This document shows, piece by piece, positions 33,638 to 41,660 of a stretch of 43,974 nt of DNA. The stretch comes from Sandarakinorhabdus oryzae (GTDB taxonomy: Bacteria > Pseudomonadota > Alphaproteobacteria > Sphingomonadales > Sphingomonadaceae). Within the stretch, counting starts at the first letter, position 1. Each line of letters opens with the position of its first letter. Below the pieces are notes generated by a model, which searched no databases, had not been told where the DNA came from, and saw only the letters and a program-made list of their open reading frames with translations. The stretch spans positions 1-43,974 of the forward strand of contig NZ_WNJP01000005.1 in NCBI RefSeq assembly GCF_009733735.1. Direction: 5' to 3'. Made by a program: the position numbers and the translations under genes.

Positions 33638-34239
33638 GCGAGCAGGCCGAGGCGCGCCAGTTCGGCGGCCAGCGGTTCGTGACCAGTGAACAGGTGGCCC
33701 ACAAAGCCATTGGCCTCGCCAGCGGCCACATTGTCAGCACGGTCATCGACGAAGATCGCTTCGCCCGGCGCCAGGCCAAAGCGGCACAGGGCCAGCGCAT
33801 AGATGGCCGGGTCCGGCTTCACCAGCCGCTCGGCGCCCGACACGATGATGTCGGTGAAATGGTCGAAAACCGGTGCGGTGGCGCGGAATGGCGCCCAGAA
33901 CTCGGCGGAGAAATTGGTGATGCCAAACAGCGGCACGCCGCGCTGCGCCAGTTGCTCGACCAGGGCCAGCATACCGGGAATTGGCCCCACGATCGTCTCG
34001 TTGAAGCGCGGGCCGAACTGGCGGATCAGATCGGCTTCCTCGGGAAAGCGGGCGATCAACTCGGCGCTGGTTTCGGCAAACGGGCGCCCGGCATCGTGCT
34101 GGAAATGCCATTCCGGCGTGACCACCTCGCGGCAGAACCAGGCGAGGCGCTCGGGATCGGCGATCAGCGGGCGATACAGCGCCGCAATGTCCCAGCCATA
34201 AAGGACATTGCCGACATCGAATACCACCGCTTTTGCCAT
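33631..34239 (-). CDS. HAD-superfamily hydrolase (YihX/epoxide hydrolase N-terminal type)
   Basis: A 202-residue HAD phosphatase-like protein. Motif I is VVFDVGNVLYGWD, the D-x-G-N-V form found in YihX-like phosphatases and haloacid dehalogenase relatives; motif II is the T in GITNFS; motif III is the K in RLVKPDPAIY; motif IV is the DD in IFVDDRADNV. The helical cap is between motifs I and II. YihX itself acts on alpha-glucose-1-phosphate, but this assignment is not certain. It overlaps the end of pyk. Confidence 0.88.
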   Translation of the reverse strand: MAKAVVFDVGNVLYGWDIAALYRPLIADPERLAWFCREVVTPEWHFQHDAGRPFAETSAELIARFPEEADLIRQFGPRFNETIVGPIPGMLALVEQLAQRGVPLFGITNFSAEFWAPFRATAPVFDHFTDIIVSGAERLVKPDPAIYALALCRFGLAPGEAIFVDDRADNVAAGEANGFVGHLFTGHEPLAAELARLGLLAQ

Positions 34240-34254
34240 GACGATTCCCACAAA

Positions 34255-34284
34255 GAGCAAAACCCCCGCCGAATGGCAGGGGTT
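34255..34284 (-). terminator. rho-independent terminator after rpmJ
   Basis: On the minus strand AACCCCTGCC-ATTC-GGCGGGGGTT (34261-34284) forms a 10-bp stem with one G-T pair, followed by TTGCTCTTT. It lies about 40 bp beyond the rpmJ stop and ends 16 bp before the HAD gene start. Confidence 0.7.
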
Positions 34285-34325
34285 GCTGTGTCAACCGGCC
34301 GGCCGATTGGCCAGCGGCGCCCTGT

Positions 34326-34451
34326 TCAGCCCTGGCGGGCCTTGAAGCGACGGTTGGTCTTGTTGATCACATAAGTGCGGCCATGACGGCGCACGACCTG
34401 GCAATCACGATGGCGGCCCTTGAGGCTCTTGAGGCTGTTGCGGATCTTCAT
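34326..34451 (-). CDS. rpmJ: 50S ribosomal protein L36
   Basis: A 41-residue protein, [20 protein letters not shown] then [21 protein letters not shown], matching the zinc-independent L36 form found in alphaproteobacteria (YkgO type). Most zinc-ribbon cysteines of the other L36 form are missing; one cysteine remains at position 17. It is a small basic protein of the large subunit. The gene stands alone between RidA (divergent) and the HAD gene, with its own terminator. Confidence 0.96.
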   Translation of the reverse strand: MKIRNSLKSLKGRHRDCQVVRRHGRTYVINKTNRRFKARQG

Positions 34452-34493
34452 GATCAATTCCGGCAAGTGAATCGGTGGTCGAACGGAGGCCGG

Positions 34494-34522
34494 TCGCTAA
34501 GGGAGGCCGGCTGCTTTGTCAA
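34494..34522 (-). promoter_or_regulatory. possible rpmJ promoter
   Basis: On the minus strand a perfect TTGACA (34517-34522) is followed after 17 bp by TAGCGA (34494-34499), a poor -10 box. The predicted start would leave a 5' leader of about 36 nt before rpmJ. The -35 match and placement support it; the -10 does not. Confidence 0.4.
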
Positions 34523-34598
34523 CCGATGCCGGCATTTGCCAGCGCCATTCCCGTGTGAGACGCTGTGGCCCTTCGAACGACAATGGGGGGACTCAATC

Positions 34599-34994
34599 AT
34601 GGAACGCCGTGCCATCAATCCCACGCCCTGGCTTGCCCATTTCAGTGTGAACCACGCTATCGAGGTGAAGGGCGGCAGCCGTACCCTCTATCTGTCAGGG
34701 CAGACATCCACCGCCGCCGACGGCTCCACCCTTCATGCCGGCGACCTGGTGGCGCAGTTTGCCACCGCCTGGGCCAATCTCAAGGACGCGCTGGCTGCGG
34801 CCGACATGGCGCCGACCGACGTGGTGCGCCTCAACTTCTACACCACCGATGTCGAGCAATTCATGGCCCGGGCCGGCGAACTCGTGCCGATCTATGCCGC
34901 CGATGGCGTGCAGCCGACCTGCACGCTGCTGGGCGTGACCCGCCTGTTCGATCCAGACGTGATGATCGAGCTGGAAGCCACCGCCGTCGCTTGA
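34599..34994 (+). CDS. RidA family protein (enamine/imine deaminase fold)
   Basis: A 131-residue RidA/YjgF family protein. RidA enzymes hydrolyse reactive 2-aminoacrylate and other imines made by PLP enzymes. Seen here are LYLSGQTSTAADGSTLHAGDLVAQFATAWANLKDAL, the VRLNFYTTDVEQF segment carrying a conserved Arg, and PTCTLLGVTRLFDPDVMIELEATAVA with the C-terminal glutamate. Start 34599 gives the usual length; earlier in-frame ATGs would run through the rpmJ region. It is divergent from rpmJ. Confidence 0.9.
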   Translation: MERRAINPTPWLAHFSVNHAIEVKGGSRTLYLSGQTSTAADGSTLHAGDLVAQFATAWANLKDALAAADMAPTDVVRLNFYTTDVEQFMARAGELVPIYAADGVQPTCTLLGVTRLFDPDVMIELEATAVA

Positions 34995-35060
34995 CGGATA
35001 CTTGCAGGCGCGGCGCTGAAGTGCGACCAGTTGGGCATGCGTATTGTTGGAGTAGAGCCC

Positions 35061-35696
35061 ATGGTTCGTCACATCCTGCCCGCCGCCCTGTTGCTGTGCC
35101 TGTCGCCGGCCGCGGCCAACGCCGCCACCGCCACCGTCGAAGTCACGCGCTTTCACTTGCTGGCGCCCCCGGCCCCGGCCATCACCGGCGCCAGCATCGC
35201 CTTTGAACCTGCGCCAACGCCAGAGGCGGCCGCCACCCCAGCAGCGGCCCCGGCCCCACCCTCGCTGCAGTTTGGTGCGCTGGCCGCCGCAGCCAGCGGC
35301 GAATTCGCCAAGGCCGGCTTCAAGCCGGTGGCGAGCGGCCAGCCCGCCGACTATGTGGCGCGGCTGTCGCTCACCGGCACCAGCCAGGTCGTGCCCAAGC
35401 GCTCGGGCTTCTCGATCGGGCTGGGCGGCAGCACCGGCGGCTGGCGCGGGGGCGGTGTGAGCGGCGGCGTCTCCTTTCCGATCGGCAGCACCACCAAGAC
35501 GGTGACCGCAGCGCAGATGACGGTGCAGATCCGCCGCGCCAGCGACAACAGCACCGTGTGGGAAGGCCGCGCCAACAGCATCGCTCCCGGCGCCGATCCG
35601 ATCAGCGCGGCGCCGGCCCTGCTGCAGGCGCTGTTGAAGGGCTTTCCGGGCCCCAGCGGCCAGGCGGTGAAAGTGAAAGTGAAAACGACCCCATGA
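35061..35696 (+). CDS. exported DUF4136-like protein
   Basis: A 211-residue exported protein. The signal peptide is MVRHILPAALLLCLSPAAANA (cleavage near the second AA). A proline/alanine-rich stretch (PAPTPEAAATPAAAPAPP) follows, then the DUF4136-type domain: GFKPVASGQPADYVARLSL, a glycine-rich stretch (GLGGSTGGWRGGGVSGGV) and MTVQIRRASDNSTVWEGRA. Such proteins are periplasmic or outer-membrane-linked and uncharacterised. Its stop overlaps the start of the M14 peptidase gene (ATGA), so they form a coupled pair. Confidence 0.78.
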   Translation: MVRHILPAALLLCLSPAAANAATATVEVTRFHLLAPPAPAITGASIAFEPAPTPEAAATPAAAPAPPSLQFGALAAAASGEFAKAGFKPVASGQPADYVARLSLTGTSQVVPKRSGFSIGLGGSTGGWRGGGVSGGVSFPIGSTTKTVTAAQMTVQIRRASDNSTVWEGRANSIAPGADPISAAPALLQALLKGFPGPSGQAVKVKVKTTP

Positions 35697-36826
35697 TTCG
35701 CATCGACAGCGCGTTCGACTCCGGCAACATCAAGGTCGAGCGCATTTCAGGCCCGCACGAGATCGTGCTGACCATCCCGCAGGACGCCCACAGCGATTTC
35801 TATCAATGGTTCCATTTCCGCCTGTCGGGCGCGAAGGGCCAGCGCTGCACCATCCGCATCGTCGATCTGAAGGGCAGCGCCTATCCCGATGGCTGGCCGG
35901 GCTATCGCGCCTGTGTTTCCGACGACCGCCAGACCTGGCGGCGGGCCGAGACCAGCTATGACGCCAAGTCCGCCAATGGCACGCTGACCATCAGCGTCAC
36001 CCCGGCGGTGGACCAGGTCTGGCTGGCCTATTTCGCGCCCTATTCGCTGGAACGGCATCACGACCTGATCGTCCGCATCGCCGCCCGGCCGGGCGTGCGC
36101 GCCGACGTGCTGGGCCACAGCCTTGATGGCCGGCCGATCGACCGGCTGGTGATCGGCGATGGCCCGAAGACTGTCTGGCTCTATGCCCGCCAGCATCCTG
36201 GCGAGAGCATGGCCGAATGGTGGATGGAAGGCGCGCTCGAACGGCTCACCGATGCGGCCGACCCGGTGGCGCGCAAGCTCCGCAGCCAAGCCACCTTCCA
36301 CATCGTGCCCAACATGAACCCGGATGGCAGTTTCCGCGGCCATCTGCGCACCAACGCCGCCGGCGTGAACCTCAACCGCGAATGGCACGCGCCATCAGCG
36401 GAAAAGTCGCCCGAAGTGCTGTGCGTGCGCGATGCGATGGACAAGACCGGCTGCAACCTCGCCGTGGACGTGCACGGCGACGAGGCTATCCCGCAGGTGT
36501 TCATCGCCGGCTTTGAAGGCATCCCGTCGATCACCGAGAAGCAGCTGGCACTGCTCGCCGACTACAAGGCGCGGTTGGCGCGGATCACGCCGGATTTCCA
36601 GACGGCGAAGGGCTATCCCGTCGCCCGCCCTGGCACCGCCAACCTGGCCATGAGCACCAACCAGCTCGCCGAACGCTTCCGCTGCCTCGCCATGACGTTG
36701 GAAATGCCGTTCAAGGACAATGATGATCTGCCCTGCGCCGAGTTTGGCTGGTCGCCGGAACGCTCCAAGCTGCTGGGCCGCGATTGCCTGGCCGCCATCT
36801 TGGAAACGCTGCCCGACCTTGGCTGA
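35693..36826 (+). CDS. M14 metallocarboxypeptidase, cytosolic carboxypeptidase-like
   Basis: A 377-residue zinc carboxypeptidase of the cytosolic carboxypeptidase (CCP/Nna1, M14D) branch. The N-terminal beta-sandwich domain (1-130, including YQWFHFRLSGAKGQ) is the mark of this branch. Zinc ligands are His168 and Glu171 (RQHPGES) and His261 (VDVHGDE); NMNPDG (207-212), NLNREW (226-231) and the catalytic glutamate in TLEMPFKD (Glu337) are in place. In animals CCPs trim glutamate from tubulin; bacterial members act on unknown C-terminal or side-chain peptides. There is no signal peptide, so it is cytoplasmic. Confidence 0.92.
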   Translation: MIRIDSAFDSGNIKVERISGPHEIVLTIPQDAHSDFYQWFHFRLSGAKGQRCTIRIVDLKGSAYPDGWPGYRACVSDDRQTWRRAETSYDAKSANGTLTISVTPAVDQVWLAYFAPYSLERHHDLIVRIAARPGVRADVLGHSLDGRPIDRLVIGDGPKTVWLYARQHPGESMAEWWMEGALERLTDAADPVARKLRSQATFHIVPNMNPDGSFRGHLRTNAAGVNLNREWHAPSAEKSPEVLCVRDAMDKTGCNLAVDVHGDEAIPQVFIAGFEGIPSITEKQLALLADYKARLARITPDFQTAKGYPVARPGTANLAMSTNQLAERFRCLAMTLEMPFKDNDDLPCAEFGWSPERSKLLGRDCLAAILETLPDLG

Positions 36827-36886
36827 TTGATGGGGTGACGGCGCCGGCGCGCCGCCCCTATCGTGCCGGCCAAAGGGAGACCAACC

Positions 36887-37687
36887 ATGGCCTATGAGCA
36901 TATCCTGTTCGACGAAGCCGACGGCATCGCGACGCTCACCATCAACCGCCCGCAGGTGATGAACGCCCTGCACATCGGCGTGATCGAAGAGATGATCGAC
37001 GCCGTTGACCGGGTGCGCGACGAGGGCACGGCGCGCGTTCTCGTGCTCACCGGCACCGGGCGCGCCTTCTGCTCGGGCGCCGATCTGGCCGGTGGCGGTG
37101 CCGGTGGCGGCAAGCGTCGTTCCGGCCCGCCCGACGCCGGCGCGGTGCTCGAATCGCATTTCAACCCGCTGCTGGAGCGGCTGTTCGCGCTGCCGGTGCC
37201 GTTCATCACCTCGGTCAACGGCGCGGCGGCCGGGGCCGGCTGCTCCTATGCGCTGGCCGGTGACATCGTGATTGCCGGCAAATCCGCCTATTTCCTGCAG
37301 GCCTTCGTCAACATCGGGCTGGTGCCGGACGTCGGCTCGACCTGGCTGCTGCCGCGCCTCGCCGGCCGCGCGCGGGCGCAGGCGATGATGATGCTGGGCG
37401 AGCGCATTCCGGCCGAGACCGCGCTGGATTGGGGCATGGTCTACAAGGTGGTCGATGATGCCGAACTGGCCGCTGCCACCCGCGCCGTTGCCGAAAAGCT
37501 GGCCAAGGGCCCGACCCGCTCCTACGCCCTCATCCGCACGGGGCTGCGCGAGTGCCTCGACAAGCCATTGTCGGAAGGCCTGATGGTCGAACGCCGCAAC
37601 CAGCTCGTCGCGGGCCGGACGGCGGACTTTGTCGAAGGGGTGAGCGCGTTCCTCCAGAAGCGGCCGGCACAGTTCAGCGGCAAGTAA
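36887..37687 (+). CDS. enoyl-CoA hydratase/isomerase family protein
   Basis: A 266-residue crotonase-fold protein. The oxyanion-hole segments FCSGADLAGGGAGGG and SVNGAAAGAGCSYALAGDIV are conserved, and NIGLVPDVGSTWLLPRLAGRARA covers the second catalytic region. A good AAAGGGAGA ribosome binding site precedes the ATG at 36887. Hydration or isomerisation of an enoyl-CoA is expected, in fatty acid or aromatic (phenylacetate) degradation; PaaG-like sequences also match. It is 60 bp after the M14 gene and ends one base before the convergent ADH stop. Confidence 0.9.
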   Translation: MAYEHILFDEADGIATLTINRPQVMNALHIGVIEEMIDAVDRVRDEGTARVLVLTGTGRAFCSGADLAGGGAGGGKRRSGPPDAGAVLESHFNPLLERLFALPVPFITSVNGAAAGAGCSYALAGDIVIAGKSAYFLQAFVNIGLVPDVGSTWLLPRLAGRARAQAMMMLGERIPAETALDWGMVYKVVDDAELAAATRAVAEKLAKGPTRSYALIRTGLRECLDKPLSEGLMVERRNQLVAGRTADFVEGVSAFLQKRPAQFSGK

Positions 37688-38791
37688 TCAGTCCATCACC
37701 AGCACAGGCTTCACCGCCACCCCGCTGGCCATGTCCGCAATCGCTTCGTTGATCGCGGCCAGCGGATATTCGCGCACCAGCGGCGCATGGTTGAAACGGC
37801 CGGCGCGGTGGCGGTCGATCAGCCACGGGATGAACACTTGCGGGTCGGCATCGCCTTCCACCGCGCCGCGCAATGAGCGCCCGCCGAGCAGCGTGTTGGG
37901 ATTGAACGTGATTTCCGTGCCCGGCGCCGTCACCGCCAGCATGGCGAGTTCGCCGCGGCTGGCCAGCGCCTCCAGCCCGGCGCGGATCACCGGGGAGGCG
38001 CCGGTGGTATCGACGATGCGATCGATGCCGGTGGCGATGATCGCGCGCAGCGCCAGCATCACGTCCTGGCCATCGGCCAAAATCGTGTGGGTTGCGCCCA
38101 GTTGCCGGGCCAGATCAAGCCGGGCGGCCACCCGGTCAATGGCGACGATGGTGTGGCAGCCACGGTCCACTGCCGCCAATAACGCCGCCAGCCCGACGGT
38201 GCCCGCCCCCATCACCGCGAAACTGTGGTGCGCCTGCACATTCAATGTGTTGTAGGCGGTGCCGGCGCCGGTCTGCAGGCCGCAGCCAAACGGGGCGGCG
38301 AGCGCAAACGGCACATCGTCGGGCAGCTTCACCGTGTTGCGGGCATAGGCGATGGCATGATCGGCAAAGCTGGATTGGCCGAAGAAGCCGCCATAGACCG
38401 GCTCCTCGCCGCGGTGCATCGGCACCCGGCCATCGGGCAGCACGCCCGAATAATTGAGCGCCATGAAGTTGGCACAATATTGCGGATGGTCGTGGCTGCA
38501 ATTCGGGCAGGTGCCGCAGCTGGCATAGCTGAGCACCACCCGGTCCCCCGGCGCCACGTGGGTGACGCCCTCACCCACGCTGAGCACCGTGCCGGCGCCC
38601 TCATGGCCCAGCACGTGCGGCAACGGCGTGCCCTGCTCATAACGCTGCACGCCAACATCGGTGAAGCAGATGCCGGTCGCCGCCAGCTTCACCAGCAACT
38701 CCCCGGGCCCGGGATCGGCCAGCGTGACGGTTTCGAGGGCAAAGGGCGCGCCCCGCTGGCGCAGCACGGCGGCACGCGTGGTGGTCGGCAT
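37688..38791 (-). CDS. zinc-dependent alcohol dehydrogenase
   Basis: A 367-residue medium-chain dehydrogenase. The catalytic zinc cysteine is in GICFTD, with histidine in LGHEGAG; the structural zinc site is CGTCPNCSHDHPQYC (four cysteines). The coenzyme domain has GAGTVGLAAL, and GFFGQSSFADHAIAY and FGCGLQTGAGTAYN are typical of the class III/aryl-alcohol group (benzyl alcohol or glutathione-dependent formaldehyde type). Start 38791 (MPTTTRAAVLRQRG) has GGGGAG ahead of it; the frame extends further but without family similarity. Divergent from xseB. Confidence 0.9.
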   Translation of the reverse strand: MPTTTRAAVLRQRGAPFALETVTLADPGPGELLVKLAATGICFTDVGVQRYEQGTPLPHVLGHEGAGTVLSVGEGVTHVAPGDRVVLSYASCGTCPNCSHDHPQYCANFMALNYSGVLPDGRVPMHRGEEPVYGGFFGQSSFADHAIAYARNTVKLPDDVPFALAAPFGCGLQTGAGTAYNTLNVQAHHSFAVMGAGTVGLAALLAAVDRGCHTIVAIDRVAARLDLARQLGATHTILADGQDVMLALRAIIATGIDRIVDTTGASPVIRAGLEALASRGELAMLAVTAPGTEITFNPNTLLGGRSLRGAVEGDADPQVFIPWLIDRHRAGRFNHAPLVREYPLAAINEAIADMASGVAVKPVLVMD

Positions 38792-38939
38792 TCTCACTCT
38801 CCCCAGGAATCTTGGCCAGTGTCGCGCCATGGTCCGGCGCCGGCCAGCCCGCCTTAATGGCAGTGACGCGCGCGCGCCCCACCTGCAGGCTCGACCCAAC
38901 GCTTGACCACCGGCCATCACCCGTCCAGATACGGCGTCC

Positions 38940-39182
38940 ATGGATACGCCTGCTGCCACCCAGCCCTCATTCGAAGCCGCCCTGCGTGAGCTGGAAGACA
39001 TCGTGCGCAAGCTGGAATCTGGTGATCTCAGCCTGGATGACAGCATCGCCCTCTACGAGCGCGGCCAGGCGCTGAAAGCCCTGTGCGAAGCCCGGCTGAA
39101 CGATGCCCGCATGCGCATCGAGCAGATCCAGCAGAATGCCGCTGGCGATGCTGTCGCCACCCGCCCCTTTGATGCCCAATAA
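38940..39182 (+). CDS. xseB: exodeoxyribonuclease VII small subunit
   Basis: XseB is the small subunit of exonuclease VII, which degrades single-stranded DNA with XseA. The 80-residue protein has FEAALRELEDIVRKLESGDLSLDDSIALYERGQAL, the family signature, and is two helices in a coiled hairpin. ispA follows after 13 bp, the common xseB-ispA order. xseA is not in the window. The 148 bp upstream to adhesion with the divergent ADH gene hold no convincing promoter boxes. Confidence 0.94.
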   Translation: MDTPAATQPSFEAALRELEDIVRKLESGDLSLDDSIALYERGQALKALCEARLNDARMRIEQIQQNAAGDAVATRPFDAQ

Positions 39183-39195
39183 GGGGGGCACGCTC

Positions 39196-40095
39196 ATGGT
39201 TCCCGCCTCGCTCAGCCTGAAACCGGCCCTCGATGCCATTGGCAAGGCCATTGATCAGCGCTTCGACAAATTGCTGGCCGTTCCCGACGACAGCCGCGCC
39301 CGCCTCTATGAAGCCATGCGCCACGCCGTCATTGGCGGCGGCAAGCGCATGCGCCCGCTGCTGGTGGTGGCGGCCTGCGACATCTTCCATGTCGATCGCG
39401 AACGGGCGCTGCGCGTCGCGCTCGCCATCGAATGCATCCATTGCTACAGCCTGATCCACGACGATCTGCCCTGCATGGACGATGACGACATGCGCCGCGG
39501 CAAGCCGACCGTGCACAAGGCCTTCGATGAAGCCACCGCCGTGCTGGCCGGCGACTGTCTGCACGATATCGCCTTTGAAATCCTCGCCGATCCCGCCACC
39601 CACGAAGATCCGTTCGCCCGGCTGGAGCTGGTGACCGAACTCGCCGTGCAGTCCGGCCCGGCCGGCATGGCCGGCGGCCAGATGATGGACCTGGTGGCCG
39701 GCGACGTGACCTATGATCTGGCTGGCATCACCCGGCTGCAGCAGCTGAAGACCGGCGCCCTCATTCAGTGGTGCCTGGAAGCCGGCGCCATCATGGGCCG
39801 TGCCACGGAAGCCAACCGCAAGTCGCTGCGCGCCTATGCCCGCGATCTCGGCCTCGCCTTCCAGATTGCCGACGACCTGCTCGATGTCGAAGGCGAATCC
39901 GCCAAGACCGGCAAGGCCGTGCAGAAGGATGCCGCCGCCGGCAAGGCGACGTTCGTGTCGCTGCTCGGCATCGAACGCGCCCGTGACCAGGCCAATGCGT
40001 TGATCGATCAGGCCATCGGGCACCTGTCGGGCTTTGGCCCGGAAGCCGATCTGTTGCGTGCGATTGCCCGTTTCGCGGTCGAACGCGACCGTTAG
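39196..40095 (+). CDS. ispA: polyprenyl synthetase, geranyl/farnesyl diphosphate synthase
   Basis: IspA condenses dimethylallyl and isopentenyl diphosphate to geranyl and farnesyl diphosphate. The 299-residue protein has GGGKRMRPLL, the first aspartate-rich motif DDLPCMDDDD (89-98) and the second, DDLLDVEG (near 232-239), plus HKAFDEATAVLAGDCL. Start 39196 gives the standard length; ATGs further upstream fall inside xseB. The stop is the first base pair group of the cloverleaf element. Confidence 0.94.
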   Translation: MVPASLSLKPALDAIGKAIDQRFDKLLAVPDDSRARLYEAMRHAVIGGGKRMRPLLVVAACDIFHVDRERALRVALAIECIHCYSLIHDDLPCMDDDDMRRGKPTVHKAFDEATAVLAGDCLHDIAFEILADPATHEDPFARLELVTELAVQSGPAGMAGGQMMDLVAGDVTYDLAGITRLQQLKTGALIQWCLEAGAIMGRATEANRKSLRAYARDLGLAFQIADDLLDVEGESAKTGKAVQKDAAAGKATFVSLLGIERARDQANALIDQAIGHLSGFGPEADLLRAIARFAVERDR

Positions 40096-40359
40096 GGCCC
40101 AAACTCGGTGAGGATAGGGGTCGGCATGGGCTGGAGAGACAATATGGCTAGGCGCGGGCGCGCTGGCGGGGCTTCGCCCCCCGGCAAGCGACCGCAACGA
40201 CGCCATATTGTCTCTCCAGCCCACCCGGAGGGCGCCGTCAGGAAGGCCGATGGCGCGCTCGCTCGATTGCCGGGTAGCGCTGCTACCCGGCTGCACTCGC
40301 TCACTCCCATCGGCCTTCCTGACGGCGTGACGACGCCTATCCTCACTGAGTTTGGACCC
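40095..40359. repeat. nested cloverleaf-like inverted-repeat element
   Basis: An outer stem joins 40095-40123 with 40331-40359 (26 of 29 matching, from GGGCCCAAACTCGGTGAGGA). Inside it are two hairpins. The first joins 40128-40148 with 40202-40222, a perfect 21 bp (GGGCTGGAGAGACAATATGG side), and encloses a GGGGC-TTC-GCCCC hairpin at 40168-40180. The second joins 40233-40253 with 40307-40327, also a perfect 21 bp (CGCCGTCAGGAAGGCCGATG side), and encloses GCCGGGTAGC-GCT-GCTACCCGGC at 40269-40291. The whole makes a three-way junction with bulged arms. No coding sequence is supported. It starts on the last base of ispA and ends 14 bp before coaD. Confidence 0.92.
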
Positions 40360-40373
40360 TTGAGGAGCGCACC

Positions 40374-40874
40374 ATGACCCGCATCGGCGTCTATCCCGGC
40401 ACGTTCGATCCAATGACCCTGGGGCATATGGACATCATCCGGCGCGGCGCCCGGCTGGTCGATCGGCTGGTGATCGGCGTGGCCACCAACCCGTCGAAAT
40501 CGCCGATGTTCACCCTGGCGGAGCGCAAGGCCCAGATCATCCGCGAGACGGCCGATATCCCCAATGTCGAGGTCGTCGATTTCGATGAGCTGCTGATGAG
40601 CTTTGCCGAGCGCCTGAACGCCACGGTGATTATCCGCGGCCTGCGCGGCGCCGGCGATTTCGAGTATGAGTTCCAGATGACCGGCATGAACCGGGCGCTG
40701 AATGACGATATCGAACAGGTGTTCCTGATGGCCGATGTCGCGCTGCAGCCGATCGCTTCACGTCTGGTCAAGGAAATCGCTGTCTATGGTGGCGACATTC
40801 GCAAGTTCGTTCCGCCCAGCATTGCCGCCGACGTGGTGGCGCGTGTGGGCGAAATGGGCATGAAAGGCCAATGA
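40374..40874 (+). CDS. coaD: phosphopantetheine adenylyltransferase CoaD
   Basis: CoaD transfers an adenylyl group to 4'-phosphopantetheine, the penultimate step of coenzyme A synthesis. The 166-residue protein has YPGTFDPMTLGHMDII (T/HxGH nucleotidyltransferase motif), IIRGLRGAGDFEYE and SRLVKEIAVYGG, all diagnostic. GAGGAG precedes the start and immediately follows the cloverleaf element, so that structure is in the 5' leader or promoter region. Its stop overlaps the start of the cyclophilin gene. Confidence 0.96.
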   Translation: MTRIGVYPGTFDPMTLGHMDIIRRGARLVDRLVIGVATNPSKSPMFTLAERKAQIIRETADIPNVEVVDFDELLMSFAERLNATVIIRGLRGAGDFEYEFQMTGMNRALNDDIEQVFLMADVALQPIASRLVKEIAVYGGDIRKFVPPSIAADVVARVGEMGMKGQ

Positions 40875-41605
40875 TGCGTTCCCGGATATTGATTGCTGCC
40901 CTGTTTTCCCTGGTTGCCCTGCCAGCGCTGGCCCAGCAGCAGCGCATCGATCCCAAGGATCTGAAGGCGCCGCCCAAGCTGCCGGCGATGGCCGCCCCGT
41001 CCAACATTGCTGGACAATTGGCGCAGGTGAGCGATGAGAATGTGCTGTTTCTCGACCTGTCGTCGGGCGGCCGGGTGAAGATCGTCATGCGTCCCGACGT
41101 GGCGCCCAAGCATATCGAGCGCATCAAGACCTTGGTGCGCCAGGGCTTTTACAACGGCACCATCTTCCACCGCGTCATCGATGGCTTCATGGCCCAGGGC
41201 GGTGATCCGACCGGCACCGGCACCGGCGGCTCCAAGCTGGAAGACCTGAAGGCCGAATTCAACGATCTGCCGCACGTGCGCGGCGCCGTTGCCATGGCCC
41301 GCGCCCAGAGCGAGGACAGCGCCAACAGCCAGTTCTACATCGTGCTGATGCCGGTGCTGAAGCTGGATCGCACCTACACGGTGTGGGGCCGCGTTGTGGA
41401 CGGGATGAAGTGGGTGGACGGCATCGAAAAGGGCGAGCCGCCGGAGAATCCGACCAAGATCATCCAGGCCAGCATTGCCGCCGATCATGTGCCGCCGCCG
41501 GATTTCGCGGCGATCAAGCCGGCGGCCACGCCGATTCCGGCCGGGGCGCTGAACCTGCCGCCGCCGGCATCCGGCACGCCGTCGGGGCCACAGCCGCCGC
41601 GGTGA
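40871..41605 (+). CDS. exported cyclophilin-type peptidyl-prolyl isomerase
   Basis: A 244-residue cyclophilin with a signal peptide ([24 protein letters not shown]), so it acts in the periplasm on folding proteins. The catalytic segment is [22 protein letters not shown], with the conserved catalytic Arg in [20 protein letters not shown] and [11 protein letters not shown] follow. The last 60 residues are rich in Ala, Pro and Gly. The ATG overlaps the coaD stop; a second ATG immediately follows. Coupled to coaD. Confidence 0.92.
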   Translation: MMRSRILIAALFSLVALPALAQQQRIDPKDLKAPPKLPAMAAPSNIAGQLAQVSDENVLFLDLSSGGRVKIVMRPDVAPKHIERIKTLVRQGFYNGTIFHRVIDGFMAQGGDPTGTGTGGSKLEDLKAEFNDLPHVRGAVAMARAQSEDSANSQFYIVLMPVLKLDRTYTVWGRVVDGMKWVDGIEKGEPPENPTKIIQASIAADHVPPPDFAAIKPAATPIPAGALNLPPPASGTPSGPQPPR

Positions 41606-41660
41606 TGCCGCCGCGCTGATCCTTCCCCTCCCCCCTCTCCGCCAAAGGGCTGTTCCCCCG

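Noticed and set aside
38903-38933. TTGACC with GATACG as a promoter for xseB
   Set aside because: The spacer is 19 bp and the -10 match is poor; not enough to claim.
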